Assembly: GCA_021604765.1 (NCBI GenBank) | Contig: BQJP01000005.1 | Coordinates: 1 to 64,000, forward strand | Length of the DNA: 64,000 bases | Direction: 5' to 3' | Source: Thermodesulfobacteriota bacterium | GTDB taxonomy: Bacteria; Desulfobacterota_D; UBA1144; Nemesobacterales; UBA2774 | In this document: piece by piece, positions 19,279-28,436 of the stretch | How the letters are laid out: each line of letters begins with the position of its first letter | Numbering within the stretch: the stretch's first letter is position 1 | Made by a program: the position numbers and the translations under genes | Notes under the pieces: model-generated | Databases searched by the model: none | What the model was told of the DNA's origin: nothing | What the model saw: only the letters and a program-made list of their open reading frames with translations

Positions 19279-19869
19279 TTACTCAGCGCTCTCCTGTTCA
19301 GTGTCCTCAGTTGCCGGGGTTTCAGCATTTGCAGGTTCTTCATCTACTGCAGTCTCTTTTACTGGATTACCTTGCAGCTTTCTTACATAATTAACAACAT
19401 CCCAAGCACTTTCTGAAGTTATGCTTTCACGGTAGCTAGGCATCATTACCTTTCCCCCGTATCTTATATATGCATATATATATCCGTCTGTTCTGGCTAT
19501 AACGCCCGGTGTTGTAAGATTTAGTGGGTAGAAACCTCTTTTTATTACTGGCCCATCTCCCATACCCTCCATTCCGTGGCAAACATAACAGTATCTATTG
19601 TACATTTTTTCGCCATTCGCAAGTGATTCCTCAGTTGCGGGAACTGGGTTTACTGTAATGCTTTCAAAATCTTCCCTTGGAAGCGGTTTAATTCTAAGCC
19701 CCGTGGTGCTCACGGAAAGCTCTGGGTAGATTACAGGTTCTTCATATGGGAGTATAGAAGGCTGTACCCACATATCAAAAGACCATGGAAAAGAAGAAGC
19801 CTTTAAAGTACCCATCAAACTTAAAACAGGTATTAAAAGTAGATAATATTTCCTATTTTTTAAGAACAA
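19279..19869 (-). CDS. actE: Alternative complex III subunit ActE, monoheme cytochrome c
   Basis: 196-residue periplasmic cytochrome. A hydrophobic export segment covers about residues 8-25, without an obvious lipobox cysteine. The single heme site is CYVCH (near residue 93) in NRYCYVCHGMEGMGDG, and the distal Met is probably in KVMMPSYRESI. The C-terminus is a Glu/Ala/Thr-rich tail. Start codon TTG with AGGAGG ten bases upstream; no better start exists. It takes electrons from ActB/ActA in the complex, by family knowledge. Confidence 0.9.
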   Translation of the reverse strand: MFLKNRKYYLLLIPVLSLMGTLKASSFPWSFDMWVQPSILPYEEPVIYPELSVSTTGLRIKPLPREDFESITVNPVPATEESLANGEKMYNRYCYVCHGMEGMGDGPVIKRGFYPLNLTTPGVIARTDGYIYAYIRYGGKVMMPSYRESITSESAWDVVNYVRKLQGNPVKETAVDEEPANAETPATEDTEQESAE

Positions 19870-19901
19870 TCCTGTTTTACCTCCTAATAGTCATAAACCG
19901 T

Positions 19902-20414
19902 TCATACACCGTCAAATTTTATATCTTCGGCACCTTGAGAAGTTAAAATCTCTTCGGCATCTTTAACATTTTCTTTTTCGCACGTGATCATTACACCAAA
20001 CTTATCTTCAGAAAATCTGGTGTCGTACATAGTTATTGGAGCATTACGTCTTAAACGTGAATTAATAAGTAAACCAAGAAGTGTAGCCAATGCTCCCATT
20101 AAAATTGTTAACTCAAATATGATTACCATAAATGGCGGCAATGATACTATTGGCTTAGCACTTACGGAAATAGGCCAATCAGTAGACATCAGCACTGTAA
20201 AACCAACACCACATGCAGCGCCAAGCATTGCACCACCTAGTGTAAAAAAGCGCACTATGCTCTCTGGCTCGTCCATAACTTCTTCAATCTCATGGTTAGG
20301 AACAGGAGAAAAAACTCTAAGATTATTAAAACCAGCATCTTTTAGTTTTTTAACCGTCTCTATTGTTACATCTACGTATGAAAATATTCCTAGAACGCCC
20401 TGTTTATCACTCAT
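19902..20414 (-). CDS. actD: Alternative complex III subunit ActD (DUF3341)
   Basis: 170-residue membrane subunit with two helices (about 58-78 and 92-113). It opens with GIFSYVDVTIETVKKLKDAGF and closes with an acidic region, as in the DUF3341 family. The start overlaps the actC stop by one base (TAATG), with AAGGAGG inside actC. ActD has no cofactor; it packs against the ActC/ActF core. Confidence 0.9.
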   Translation of the reverse strand: MSDKQGVLGIFSYVDVTIETVKKLKDAGFNNLRVFSPVPNHEIEEVMDEPESIVRFFTLGGAMLGAACGVGFTVLMSTDWPISVSAKPIVSLPPFMVIIFELTILMGALATLLGLLINSRLRRNAPITMYDTRFSEDKFGVMITCEKENVKDAEEILTSQGAEDIKFDGV

Positions 20415-21745
20415 TATGTTTTTGCCTCCTTCTTAGGTACAGGCAAGATTTCCTTCATCTCTGCTATTGAAACAGATGGAAGTGTTTTTAAGAAAATTAA
20501 GAAGAACATAAAGAACCATGCGAAACTACCTACTGTAATACCAATCTCGACCCACGAAGGCGTATAGATACCCCAAGCCGCAGGATCAAAACCGCGAGAT
20601 AGAGAAATCACAATGATATTAAATCTTTCAAACCACATACCGATGTTAATGAAAATTGAAATGATGAATAATGCTAGAATATTCCTTCGCACTCTCTTAA
20701 ACCATAGAGGTAGTGGGATAACAACGTTACAAACAACCATTATCCAATAGAAAAGGGCATATTCACCTGTAGCTCTGTAGTAGAATTGATACCATTCAGC
20801 AGGAACACCGCTGTACCATGCCATAAAAAACTCAATTCCGTATGCGTAACCAACAATACCGGAGGTTAGCATAATGAGCTTTGCCATGCCGTCATAGTTA
20901 TCAAGAGTAATATAATCTTCTAAATGGAATATCTTTCTGATAGGTACAGTAAGAGTGATAACCATACCGAGACCTGAGAAAATAGCTCCTGCAACAAAAT
21001 ACGGGGCAAAAATTGTAGTATGCCATCCAGGAAGGTTGGACATTGCAAAGTCCCAGGATACAACACTGTGAACTGATAGGACTAGTGGAGTTGCAAAAGC
21101 GGCAAAGAAAAGATAAGCCCTTGTATAATGGAGCCACTCCCAGTTAGAACCTTTCCAGCCTAAAGAAAGAACTGAGTACATAATTTTTCTTGGAACTTCT
21201 TTTACCCTGTCTCTAACAGCCGCGATATCAGGAATAAGCCCGATAAAGAAGAAAACGGAGCTTACTGTAAGATAAGTACTTACTGCAAATACATCCCATA
21301 GCAGTGGGGATTTAAAGTTAACCCAAAGCTCTCTTTGATTCGGGTATGGGAATAACCAGTAAAAGTTCCATGGTCGACCTAAGTGAATGATTGGAAAAAG
21401 ACCCGCTGTTAAAACCGCAAAAACAGTCATACCTTCAGCTATCCTATAGATAGACATTCGGAAATTTGCGCGGAACAAGAATAAAATTGCTGAAATCAAC
21501 GTACCAGAATGAGCGATACCAACCCAGAACACAAAATCAGTAATATAAACACCCCAGAAAACTGGATGTCTGTATCCTGCAACACCTAGTCCTGTATAAA
21601 CCTGATAGATGAAACAAAAGAGACCAAATCCGACAAATAATAGAGTAGGAAGAAATAGTGCCCACCACTTAAACGTGGGCTTATCAAGCATTCTTATTAT
21701 ATCGTCATTGACTCTAGCGTAAGTTAATGTGTTTTGCTCACTCAT
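20414..21745 (-). CDS. actC: Alternative complex III subunit ActC, NrfD-like quinol-binding membrane protein
   Basis: 443-residue protein with about ten membrane helices of the NrfD/PsrC family. Recognisable parts are GYRHPVFWGVYITDFVFWVG near residue 57, RPWNFYWLFPYPNQRELW near 125, and SWDFAMSNLPGWHTTIFAPY near 228. In known ACIII structures ActC carries the menaquinol site next to the ActB iron-sulfur clusters. The TAATG overlap with actB upstream and with actD downstream shows a tightly coupled operon. Confidence 0.93.
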   Translation of the reverse strand: MSEQNTLTYARVNDDIIRMLDKPTFKWWALFLPTLLFVGFGLFCFIYQVYTGLGVAGYRHPVFWGVYITDFVFWVGIAHSGTLISAILFLFRANFRMSIYRIAEGMTVFAVLTAGLFPIIHLGRPWNFYWLFPYPNQRELWVNFKSPLLWDVFAVSTYLTVSSVFFFIGLIPDIAAVRDRVKEVPRKIMYSVLSLGWKGSNWEWLHYTRAYLFFAAFATPLVLSVHSVVSWDFAMSNLPGWHTTIFAPYFVAGAIFSGLGMVITLTVPIRKIFHLEDYITLDNYDGMAKLIMLTSGIVGYAYGIEFFMAWYSGVPAEWYQFYYRATGEYALFYWIMVVCNVVIPLPLWFKRVRRNILALFIISIFINIGMWFERFNIIVISLSRGFDPAAWGIYTPSWVEIGITVGSFAWFFMFFLIFLKTLPSVSIAEMKEILPVPKKEAKT

Positions 21746-24681
21746 TATGCCTTATCCTGTGTCACTTTTTTGAGATATGTAATCCCAGGTTGAGTATTTA
21801 TTTCTGCGAGGACGTTATAGCCTCTATCATCATGTGATTGTTTTGATACTTTACTTTCTTTATCTTCCAGATTTCCAAACACTATAGCCTCAGCAGGACA
21901 AGCCTGCTCACATGCCACTTTAAATTCTCCGTCACTTACATCACGTCCTTCATCTTTGGCAAGATCCTTTGAGTGATTAATTCTCTGAACGCAGAATGTG
22001 CATTTTTCCATAACACCCTTGCTTCTAACCGAAACATCGGGGTTTAGCTGCCAATCAAGAGGTTCAGGCCATTTATAAGTAAACCAGTTGAATTTTCTAA
22101 CTTTATAAGTGCAGTTATTAGCACAGTACCTTGTTCCCACACATCTGTTATAAACCATGCCATTTAGGCCTTCAGGGTTATGGTAAGTTGCATATACAGG
22201 GCAAACAGGTTCGCAAGGAGCGTTCCCGCACTGCTGACATAGCATAGGAAGGAATCTGGTTTGAAATCCAGCGTTATTATTGGATTCTTCGAAATACCTT
22301 TCGATCCTGATCCAAGCCATATCGCGTCTTTTAGCGACCATCTCCTTACCCACAAAAGCGATATTGTTCTCTGCATAGCATGCTGTTACACATGATCCAC
22401 AGCCCACGCATTTTTGAAGATCAATAGCCATTCCCCAGCGATATCTATCATATTCCCTAGGTGGGTAAAAATCGGCCTCATGATGCTCTTCGTGATGAAT
22501 GCCCTTTTCCAGCTCAGTCAAGCTAATAGCCTGAGCTATGTCTCTGTCATGTTGTGTTGTTGTATATTGTGTTTGAACAAATTGTTCGCTTTTATTTATT
22601 TTTGCGGCCGAGACTTTTGTTGAGAGCCATGCAAAGCCCCCAGACTTAGTATCGGTAGCCAGAGGAAGTATATCTATAGGATTCACTCCCCTGTCTTTAG
22701 CGTATCTGCCGTAGCTTGTATGCCCCTGCCCTATCATCACCGACAAGGTATCAGGCCTTATTCCCTGATAAACATATACTTGAGTTTCAATTACGCCTTG
22801 AGGTGATTCCAGAGATAGAAAATCTCCAAGCTCAACACCTAGTTTTTTAGCAGTATCTGGATGCACCTCAACCCAAGAACTCCAAACACCGGTAGTAATT
22901 GCTTCCGGCAACTCTTGAAGCCAAGGTTTGTTAGCGCCTTTTCCATCGTAATATTTATAAGAAGGATATGCTATAAAGTAAAAATCCCCTTCTCCTATAA
23001 ATTCTGCTTCAGAGAATTTCAGACTAGCAACTGCTGGGGAAACTGAGACTGTTTTGGATGGTAAATCTTTATAATATCCACCTTTTTCAAGGGATTGTTT
23101 CCAGAATGTATCGAAATCTCCAGCTCCTGAAGCTCCAGCCCATTTCTCTTTCCATGAATCCTGTAAATAATCGTAGAATGTAGTTTGTGTAAATTTGCCG
23201 TTCAACTCTTCAACTTGCCCGCTTACCGATAAAATTACATCACCTGTGCTTTTGGTATTAAAAACAGGAGACATAACAGGTTGTATTAAAGCGTGCACAC
23301 TTTCTCTTGGAGAGTAGTCTCCCCAACTCTCAATTGTTGTATTGTTTGGAAGAACAAGATTAGCAAGCTCTGTGGTTTCGTCCATAAAGCTTGAGAAGCT
23401 AACTACAAATGGAACTTTCCCGAGCGCTTCTTTAAAGTTTAATTGTTTAGGTAGTGTAAATACTGGATTTACATCATAGACAAAAAGGATGTCGATATCG
23501 CCATTCTCCATGGAACTTACAAGCGAAGTAATGTCCTGGAAAGAATCAGCAGTTGATATTGACAATGTATCGCCAAAATCGACTGTATCTCCAATGTTTC
23601 CGGCAACATAGTTTAATATGTTGATTGCCACAAGCGTTTCGGTTGCATTTGTACCTGTAACAGAAACTCCGCCACCAATCGCCAGGCTCCGCTTTCTGGA
23701 GGAGAACTCTTTAGCTATCTGAGATATCACTTCCTGAGGTACATCTGTAATTTCCGACGCTTTATCAGCGGGGTATTGTGAGAGTAAACCTCTTAATCCT
23801 CCACCACCATTGGGTGAATTGCCGCTTTTTACGATTTCATTGGCGATGCCGAGAGCGAGTATTGCTTCTGTGCCAGGTTTAACCGAAATCCATTCATCTG
23901 CATTTGAAGCGGTCAATGAAGCTCTAGGCTCTACGTGTACAAACCTTCCCACCGATTTATCTTTCACGCCATGCATCTGGCTAAACTGCTTTGTGTATTC
24001 AACAGGAGAAAGCCATGTTTCTATAAAGTCAGCTCCGAAGGAAAGGAGATAATCAGTCTTTTCTATATGATATGTTGGAATCTTTTCAATTCCGAAAGAA
24101 ATCTTGTTTGCTTCTTTTAGTGGTTCATGGGCATAGGTTTCATACTGTATATGTTTACCGCCCAAAGCTTCCATCCATTGGTCAACCAAATTGCCGAGAG
24201 ATCCAGTAATATTATTAGATAAAAATACTATATTTCCAGTTTTGCCGGTTCCTCTTAGCTCTTCTATTTTCTGAGTTAGAGCTTTTTCAGCATCGGCCCA
24301 TCCAAGTGGTCGCAATTTTTCTGCATCAATATTAGATAGTGGAGATCTCACACGGTCAGGGTTATAAAGACCCTGTAGAGCAGCTTGTCCCATTGCACAA
24401 CTAGATCCGGAATTAATAGGACTTTCAGGATTACCCTCAATCTTAATAGCCCTTCCTTCACGGTTTTTAACTATGACCCCGCAACCCGCAGGGCATTCCC
24501 TACAAGTGCTTGCATAGTAATTAGGTACCCCAGGGATAATTCCTTCAGGCGGAATTACATAAGGGATTATTTGCTCAACCGGCGGAGAACATGATGAAGC
24601 AACAGCAGCCGTACCGGTGGCTACACCAATTATTTTAAGAAAATCCCTTCTTTTCAAACCACCCTTCTTATCTTTGGACAT
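21745..24681 (-). CDS. actB: Alternative complex III subunit ActB, fused molybdopterin-like and iron-sulfur protein
   Basis: 978 residues. The N-terminus has a twin-arginine signal (KRRDFLKIIG) followed by VASSC, a possible lipid-anchor Cys. Residues about 40-740 form the molybdopterin-oxidoreductase-like part (CRECPAGCG at its start), known in ACIII to lack molybdenum. The last 240 residues are a four-cluster ferredoxin-like domain: CVGCGSCVTAC, CQQCGNAPCEPVCP, CVGTRYCANNC and CTFCVQRI...CEQACP. The ATG at 24681 has GGAGG at the right distance; the GTG at 24693 is rejected. It passes quinol electrons to the cytochrome subunits. Confidence 0.94.
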   Translation of the reverse strand: MSKDKKGGLKRRDFLKIIGVATGTAAVASSCSPPVEQIIPYVIPPEGIIPGVPNYYASTCRECPAGCGVIVKNREGRAIKIEGNPESPINSGSSCAMGQAALQGLYNPDRVRSPLSNIDAEKLRPLGWADAEKALTQKIEELRGTGKTGNIVFLSNNITGSLGNLVDQWMEALGGKHIQYETYAHEPLKEANKISFGIEKIPTYHIEKTDYLLSFGADFIETWLSPVEYTKQFSQMHGVKDKSVGRFVHVEPRASLTASNADEWISVKPGTEAILALGIANEIVKSGNSPNGGGGLRGLLSQYPADKASEITDVPQEVISQIAKEFSSRKRSLAIGGGVSVTGTNATETLVAINILNYVAGNIGDTVDFGDTLSISTADSFQDITSLVSSMENGDIDILFVYDVNPVFTLPKQLNFKEALGKVPFVVSFSSFMDETTELANLVLPNNTTIESWGDYSPRESVHALIQPVMSPVFNTKSTGDVILSVSGQVEELNGKFTQTTFYDYLQDSWKEKWAGASGAGDFDTFWKQSLEKGGYYKDLPSKTVSVSPAVASLKFSEAEFIGEGDFYFIAYPSYKYYDGKGANKPWLQELPEAITTGVWSSWVEVHPDTAKKLGVELGDFLSLESPQGVIETQVYVYQGIRPDTLSVMIGQGHTSYGRYAKDRGVNPIDILPLATDTKSGGFAWLSTKVSAAKINKSEQFVQTQYTTTQHDRDIAQAISLTELEKGIHHEEHHEADFYPPREYDRYRWGMAIDLQKCVGCGSCVTACYAENNIAFVGKEMVAKRRDMAWIRIERYFEESNNNAGFQTRFLPMLCQQCGNAPCEPVCPVYATYHNPEGLNGMVYNRCVGTRYCANNCTYKVRKFNWFTYKWPEPLDWQLNPDVSVRSKGVMEKCTFCVQRINHSKDLAKDEGRDVSDGEFKVACEQACPAEAIVFGNLEDKESKVSKQSHDDRGYNVLAEINTQPGITYLKKVTQDKA

Positions 24682-24693
24682 CTTATCCTCCAC

Positions 24694-25260
24694 TTAATAA
24701 TGACAGGTCAAACAATCCTTTAAGTGTGTAAGTTCTTCTTGATCTTTAGCGTTTTCGGTATGACAAGAAATACAGAAACCCATATTCATGTTGTATGCAG
24801 GATACACCTGGTCCATGCTAGCAACATCTCCATGACACTGTGCACACTCAAAACCTCGTTGGATATGGCGCTTATGTGTAAAATGCAGGTATCCAGGTTG
24901 TGAATTAACCTTGATCCATGGTATAGGCTCTTTATTAGCCCAATATTCTCTAACTTTAGCTATTTCATTTTTAATATTTATGGTGGTGCCGTCAAAGTCG
25001 TAATCCACATCACGACCTACTATATGCTGGTGACAGCCCATACATTTTTTTACTGAAGGTATACCTGGATTGGGTGATACATCTACAAAGCTATGACAAT
25101 ATTCGCAAGGGATCTGATCATCACCGGCATGTATTTTGTGGCTAAATGGGATTGGTTGTTTTGGGCCTTGGTCACTGCTTTCAGCATTATAGAAATAAAA
25201 ACCAAGAAGAATAAAAATAGCTAGTAGAGGTACTGAAAGTATTTTGATCCCTTTTTTCAT
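24694..25260 (-). CDS. actA: Alternative complex III subunit ActA, pentaheme cytochrome c
   Basis: 188-residue periplasmic multiheme cytochrome with an uncleaved-looking N-terminal helix (about 5-25). Five CxxCH heme sites are visible: CEYCH, CMGCH, CAQCH, CISCH and CLTCH, the last one ending the protein. This is the normal heme number for ActA. First gene of the operon, with a clear promoter about 70 bp upstream and AAGGA before the ATG. Confidence 0.94.
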   Translation of the reverse strand: MKKGIKILSVPLLAIFILLGFYFYNAESSDQGPKQPIPFSHKIHAGDDQIPCEYCHSFVDVSPNPGIPSVKKCMGCHQHIVGRDVDYDFDGTTINIKNEIAKVREYWANKEPIPWIKVNSQPGYLHFTHKRHIQRGFECAQCHGDVASMDQVYPAYNMNMGFCISCHTENAKDQEELTHLKDCLTCHY

Positions 25261-25329
25261 CCTTTTTCCTTAGCTCTGAAATGTGTTCATTTGGAAAGAT
25301 TTAATCCCAAATTCTTCAAACGCCTAGTA

Positions 25330-25357
25330 TTTATATCATGTGGTAGACATCTGTCAA
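25330..25357 (-). promoter_or_regulatory. Sigma-70-like promoter of the act operon
   Basis: On the minus strand TTGACA (25357-25352) and TATAAA (25335-25330) are spaced by 16 bp, a near-consensus promoter. Transcription would start near 25323, about 60 bases before actA. It is the best promoter match seen for a protein gene in the window. Confidence 0.7.
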
Positions 25358-25438
25358 GTTTTGAAGCATTTTTCTTTTAAATAGGATTATTTATCAACTT
25401 ATTTGACCTGAAGAACCCTTAGGAGTATCTACTGTGGC

Positions 25439-26179
25439 TTACTCCAAAGAAGATAAAAATAGTTCCAAATCGAAAGTGCCGCCCAGTTTTGGGGATAATC
25501 TAGATGAAGCTAACTCTTTTATATTGCCAATATCGCCTTTTTCTACAGATATTGAGTTATCGTGTGGTAGTATCCCCAGAATGTTTACACCAGTCATGCT
25601 TATAATTAGCTCGGGGTTAGTTTGCTCGGGTATCCCAGGATCCCAGGGATAATTACTAATTACAACGCCAGTTACATCCAAACCCTTCCTTTTAGCAGAT
25701 TCCAGTGTTAAAAAAGTATGGTTCAATGTTCCAAGATCTGGACGAGTAACAATTAGAATCGGTATATTTAAATCCAATGCGAGATCAGACATAAAATAAT
25801 CTTCCAGAATCGGAACTTGAAGCCCGCCTGCACCTTCCACAATTACAGTATCATTTTGATCAGCTAGTTTAGAGTAAGACTCCTCAATGGCTCCTATATC
25901 AATTCGCTCTCCCGAAAGCATAGAGGCAACCAAAGGAGCCACAGGATCGGGGAACATATATGGACAAGCAACATCAAGTGGGGAATCTTCACCGAACAAG
26001 CTCTGAACAAATTCGATGTCCGTAGGACCGCTTACTATTGTGCCGGTTTGCACCGGTTTTAGGACTCCAACTTTTCTTCCAGACTGAATTAAGTTCCAAG
26101 CTATGGAAGCTGTAACTATAGTCTTACCAACTCCAGTATCGGTACCGGTAACAAATATACCCTTAGGAAATTCGCTCAT
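25439..26179 (-). CDS. bioD: Dethiobiotin synthetase
   Basis: ATP-dependent carboxylase that closes the ureido ring of dethiobiotin from 7,8-diaminopelargonate and CO2. The P-loop VTGTDTGVGKT, the LKPVQTG segment, EGAGGLQVPI and NHTFLTLESAKRKGL are typical; 246 residues. It stands alone here, with no other biotin genes in the window. The 3' end lies about 80 bp from the act promoter. Confidence 0.93.
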   Translation of the reverse strand: MSEFPKGIFVTGTDTGVGKTIVTASIAWNLIQSGRKVGVLKPVQTGTIVSGPTDIEFVQSLFGEDSPLDVACPYMFPDPVAPLVASMLSGERIDIGAIEESYSKLADQNDTVIVEGAGGLQVPILEDYFMSDLALDLNIPILIVTRPDLGTLNHTFLTLESAKRKGLDVTGVVISNYPWDPGIPEQTNPELIISMTGVNILGILPHDNSISVEKGDIGNIKELASSRLSPKLGGTFDLELFLSSLE

Positions 26180-26235
26180 AGTAAAGAGCTATTATAAGTA
26201 ATCTGATCAAATCTGTAAATCCGTGATAGAAATTA

Positions 26236-26694
26236 TTATAAATTGAGTTCTTTTACCTTTTGTATCACTTCCTCAGAATGACTAGCAGTTTTGACTTTCA
26301 TCCATATGTGCTGAATCACACCTGATTTATCTATTAGGAATGTGATTCGTCTAGCAGAACCATATTCACTCTCAACTCCATAGGCACTTATGATGTCTTT
26401 GGATTTATCGCTGAGAAGCGGGAAATTTAATTCGAATTTATTCCTGAAATTCTCATGTGCTTTTACTCCGTCTGTGCTAACTCCTAATACTTGGACACCA
26501 AGTTTTTGAAGATCATCCATACCGTCTCTCAAAGAGCATGCTTCTTTTGTGCAACCCGGCGTGTTGTCTTTTGGATAGAAATAAAGTGCAACAGTGCCCT
26601 TACCCTTATAATCGCTTAGTTTAATAGTATCACCGCCATAAGTCTCCGCTTCAAAACCAGGAGCCTGTTCTCCAACTTTAGGCATCTTGCTCAT
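26236..26694 (-). CDS. bcp: Thioredoxin-dependent peroxiredoxin, BCP/PrxQ type
   Basis: 152-residue peroxiredoxin reducing hydrogen peroxide and organic hydroperoxides. The peroxidatic Cys48 lies in NTPGCTKEACSLRDG with the resolving Cys53 five residues on, the PrxQ arrangement. The active-site Thr and the later SARRITFLIDKSGV are present. It is one of two peroxiredoxins within 2 kb (see tpx), which suggests an oxidant-defence neighbourhood next to the copper exporter. Confidence 0.93.
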   Translation of the reverse strand: MSKMPKVGEQAPGFEAETYGGDTIKLSDYKGKGTVALYFYPKDNTPGCTKEACSLRDGMDDLQKLGVQVLGVSTDGVKAHENFRNKFELNFPLLSDKSKDIISAYGVESEYGSARRITFLIDKSGVIQHIWMKVKTASHSEEVIQKVKELNL

Positions 26695-26780
26695 TGCATA
26701 GCTCTCCTATAAAAAATTAGTTCATATTTAGAATAAATCTTGAGTATAAGGAAGAATTAGAAAGTGACAATATCGATTGA

Positions 26781-27266
26781 CTAAATCATACCCATGCTTT
26801 GCTGAGCTTCTTCGCTCATCTTACTCGGATCCCAAGGTGGGTCCCATACTATGTCAATATCAACAGAATCCACAGTTGGTAGTTCTTCTACCATTAGTTT
26901 AGACTCTCCAGCAATTTGGGTTGATGCAGGACACCCCGGAGCAGTCATAGTCATTGTGATTACAACATTTCTACCATCTATATCGATCCCATAAATTAAA
27001 CCTAAATTGACTATGTCTATCGGTATTTCAGGATCATAAACCTCGCTCAATACTTCAAGGACCTTTTCTTCTGTTAACTCACCACTAGCCTCAGTAGAAA
27101 CCCCCTGGGAGTCTTCTTTTGCAACTACTTCATCAACTGTTTTTTCCACTGTCCCCTGGGTAGAAACATCAACGGGTTCTTTCTCTTCTGAAATATTCAG
27201 TCTTTCATCTTTTTCTTCTTTAGACTCATTATTCAAAAGCCTGCTTATCATGTTACCAATGCCCAT
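26781..27266 (-). CDS. MIP18/PaaD-SufT family iron-sulfur assembly protein with acidic N-terminal extension
   Basis: About 161 residues. The C-terminal 100 form the DUF59/MIP18 domain: EVYDPEIPIDIVNLGLIYG, then TMTAPGCPASTQI with the conserved Cys, and DIVWDPPWDPSKMSEEA. Such proteins help mature iron-sulfur proteins. Residues about 15-60 are a Glu/Val/Ser-rich low-complexity extension. A TTG at 27302 is in frame, but GGGGG before the ATG at 27266 favours the shorter form. Possible clients include the many clusters of ActB, which is inference. Confidence 0.83.
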   Translation of the reverse strand: MGIGNMISRLLNNESKEEKDERLNISEEKEPVDVSTQGTVEKTVDEVVAKEDSQGVSTEASGELTEEKVLEVLSEVYDPEIPIDIVNLGLIYGIDIDGRNVVITMTMTAPGCPASTQIAGESKLMVEELPTVDSVDIDIVWDPPWDPSKMSEEAQQSMGMI

Positions 27267-27378
27267 TCTTGGACCCCCTGAGATATTTACTACTAACCAC
27301 AATTAAGAATACATCTATTAGGATGCATTTCAAAGATATAAAGATTGAAATCTGATGATAGGAATAAATGAATTTAGG

Positions 27379-27410
27379 AACAAGAAGCCCAAATTATAGG
27401 GCTTCTTGTT
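27379..27410 (-). terminator. Strong palindrome after tpx, probable terminator
   Basis: A perfect 12-bp inverted repeat, AACAAGAAGCCC (27379-27390) and GGGCTTCTTGTT (27399-27410), with an 8-base loop, 16 bp beyond the tpx stop. The T-run is better on the + strand (TTGTTTTTTC) than on the - strand (TTGTTCCTAAATT), although only the - strand has a gene ending here. It may stop transcription from both sides. Confidence 0.6.
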
Positions 27411-27425
27411 TTTTCAAATTTCTTA

Positions 27426-27944
27426 TTATAGTGATTCTTTAACAGCCGCAATTGCAGGATCGTAGTTAGGTTCTGTAGCTACTTCAGGAACATATTCTGC
27501 GTATCTTACAACATCGTCTTTGTCTACAACAAAAAGAGCTCTAGCCAATAGCCTGTGTTCTTTAATTAAAACTCCATATGCCTCGCCGAAAGAAGCATCT
27601 TTGTAATCTGATGCTGTCTTAACTTTATCGATACCCGCCGCTGCACAATAACGTCCAAGTGCAAAAGGAAGATCCATACTTAGTGTTAATATTTCAACGT
27701 CGTCTCCAAGGTTTGCGGCTTCTTCGTTAAATCTTTTTGTCTGAACATCGCATACCGGTGTATCAACCGAAATAATTACGTTAAAGACCTTTACCTTTCC
27801 TTCCATATCAGCAAGTGTTATAGGTGCTCCAAGACCTTTTAAAGATGAAAAATCTGGCGCTTTATCTCCAACCTTAACCTCTGGTCCAATTAATGTTAAG
27901 GGGTTCCCTTTTAATGTTACAACCCCTGTTCTTTCTTCTGCCAT
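27426..27944 (-). CDS. tpx: Thiol peroxidase
   Basis: 172-residue atypical 2-Cys peroxiredoxin. Peroxidatic Cys65 lies in SVDTPVCDVQTKRF and resolving Cys100 in GRYCAAAGIDKVKT, as in E. coli Tpx. It reduces alkyl hydroperoxides with thioredoxin. A perfect palindrome follows the gene. The upstream gap of about 130 bp to the cupredoxin gene suggests its own promoter. Confidence 0.95.
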   Translation of the reverse strand: MAEERTGVVTLKGNPLTLIGPEVKVGDKAPDFSSLKGLGAPITLADMEGKVKVFNVIISVDTPVCDVQTKRFNEEAANLGDDVEILTLSMDLPFALGRYCAAAGIDKVKTASDYKDASFGEAYGVLIKEHRLLARALFVVDKDDVVRYAEYVPEVATEPNYDPAIAAVKESL

Positions 27945-28076
27945 GATAAAAATGCCTCCTGAATTTTTAATTATTTAGCAATCCTAATCAATGCTATATA
28001 GAATACAGTTTAATGTCAATAAAAACATACATTAGCCAGATAATATTAAGAATAGATTAAAAGGCTCATATAATTC

Positions 28077-28436
28077 TTATTCCACAATCAACTTGCCGCG
28101 GTACATCGCCATCTGACATGTAAACTCAAATTCACCTTTTTCGTCGGGTGTAAAGGTCAGATTATGGGGCTTTCCAATTGGTAGATCAGCGCTAATATCA
28201 AGATCGTTAAAAAGCACTTTTTCCGAACAAGGATTGCTATCTTTGCGAATAAACCTGAGAGTAATTTCCTGCCCTTGTTTGGCATGAATAACAGAGGGTT
28301 CATAAATTCCTGAATCAACGATAATATCTATAGAGCTGCCTTGGATGGTAGCCTCTGATTGTTTCTTATATAACCAAAACCACCAGATAATAAAAACTAT
28401 AAGCAAAACTCCGATTAAGTTAACGACAATACCCAT
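28077..28436 (-). CDS. Membrane-anchored cupredoxin-domain protein
   Basis: 119 residues: an N-terminal helix (about 4-23) and an extracytoplasmic cupredoxin fold with GIYEPSVIHAKQGQEITLRF, a Cys near residue 76 (NPCSE) and the FTCQMAMYRG strand. The last motif is the copper loop of EfeO/plastocyanin-like domains, here with Cys and two Met but no following His. The ATG directly abuts the copA stop codon, so it is co-transcribed with the copper pump and probably binds copper outside the membrane. Confidence 0.8.
   Translation of the reverse strand: MGIVVNLIGVLLIVFIIWWFWLYKKQSEATIQGSSIDIIVDSGIYEPSVIHAKQGQEITLRFIRKDSNPCSEKVLFNDLDISADLPIGKPHNLTFTPDEKGEFEFTCQMAMYRGKLIVE

Noticed and set aside
19278-19343. 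Upstream start for actF
   Set aside because: Would overlap actE by 65 bp; the ATG at 19277 directly follows the actE stop and begins the conserved region.
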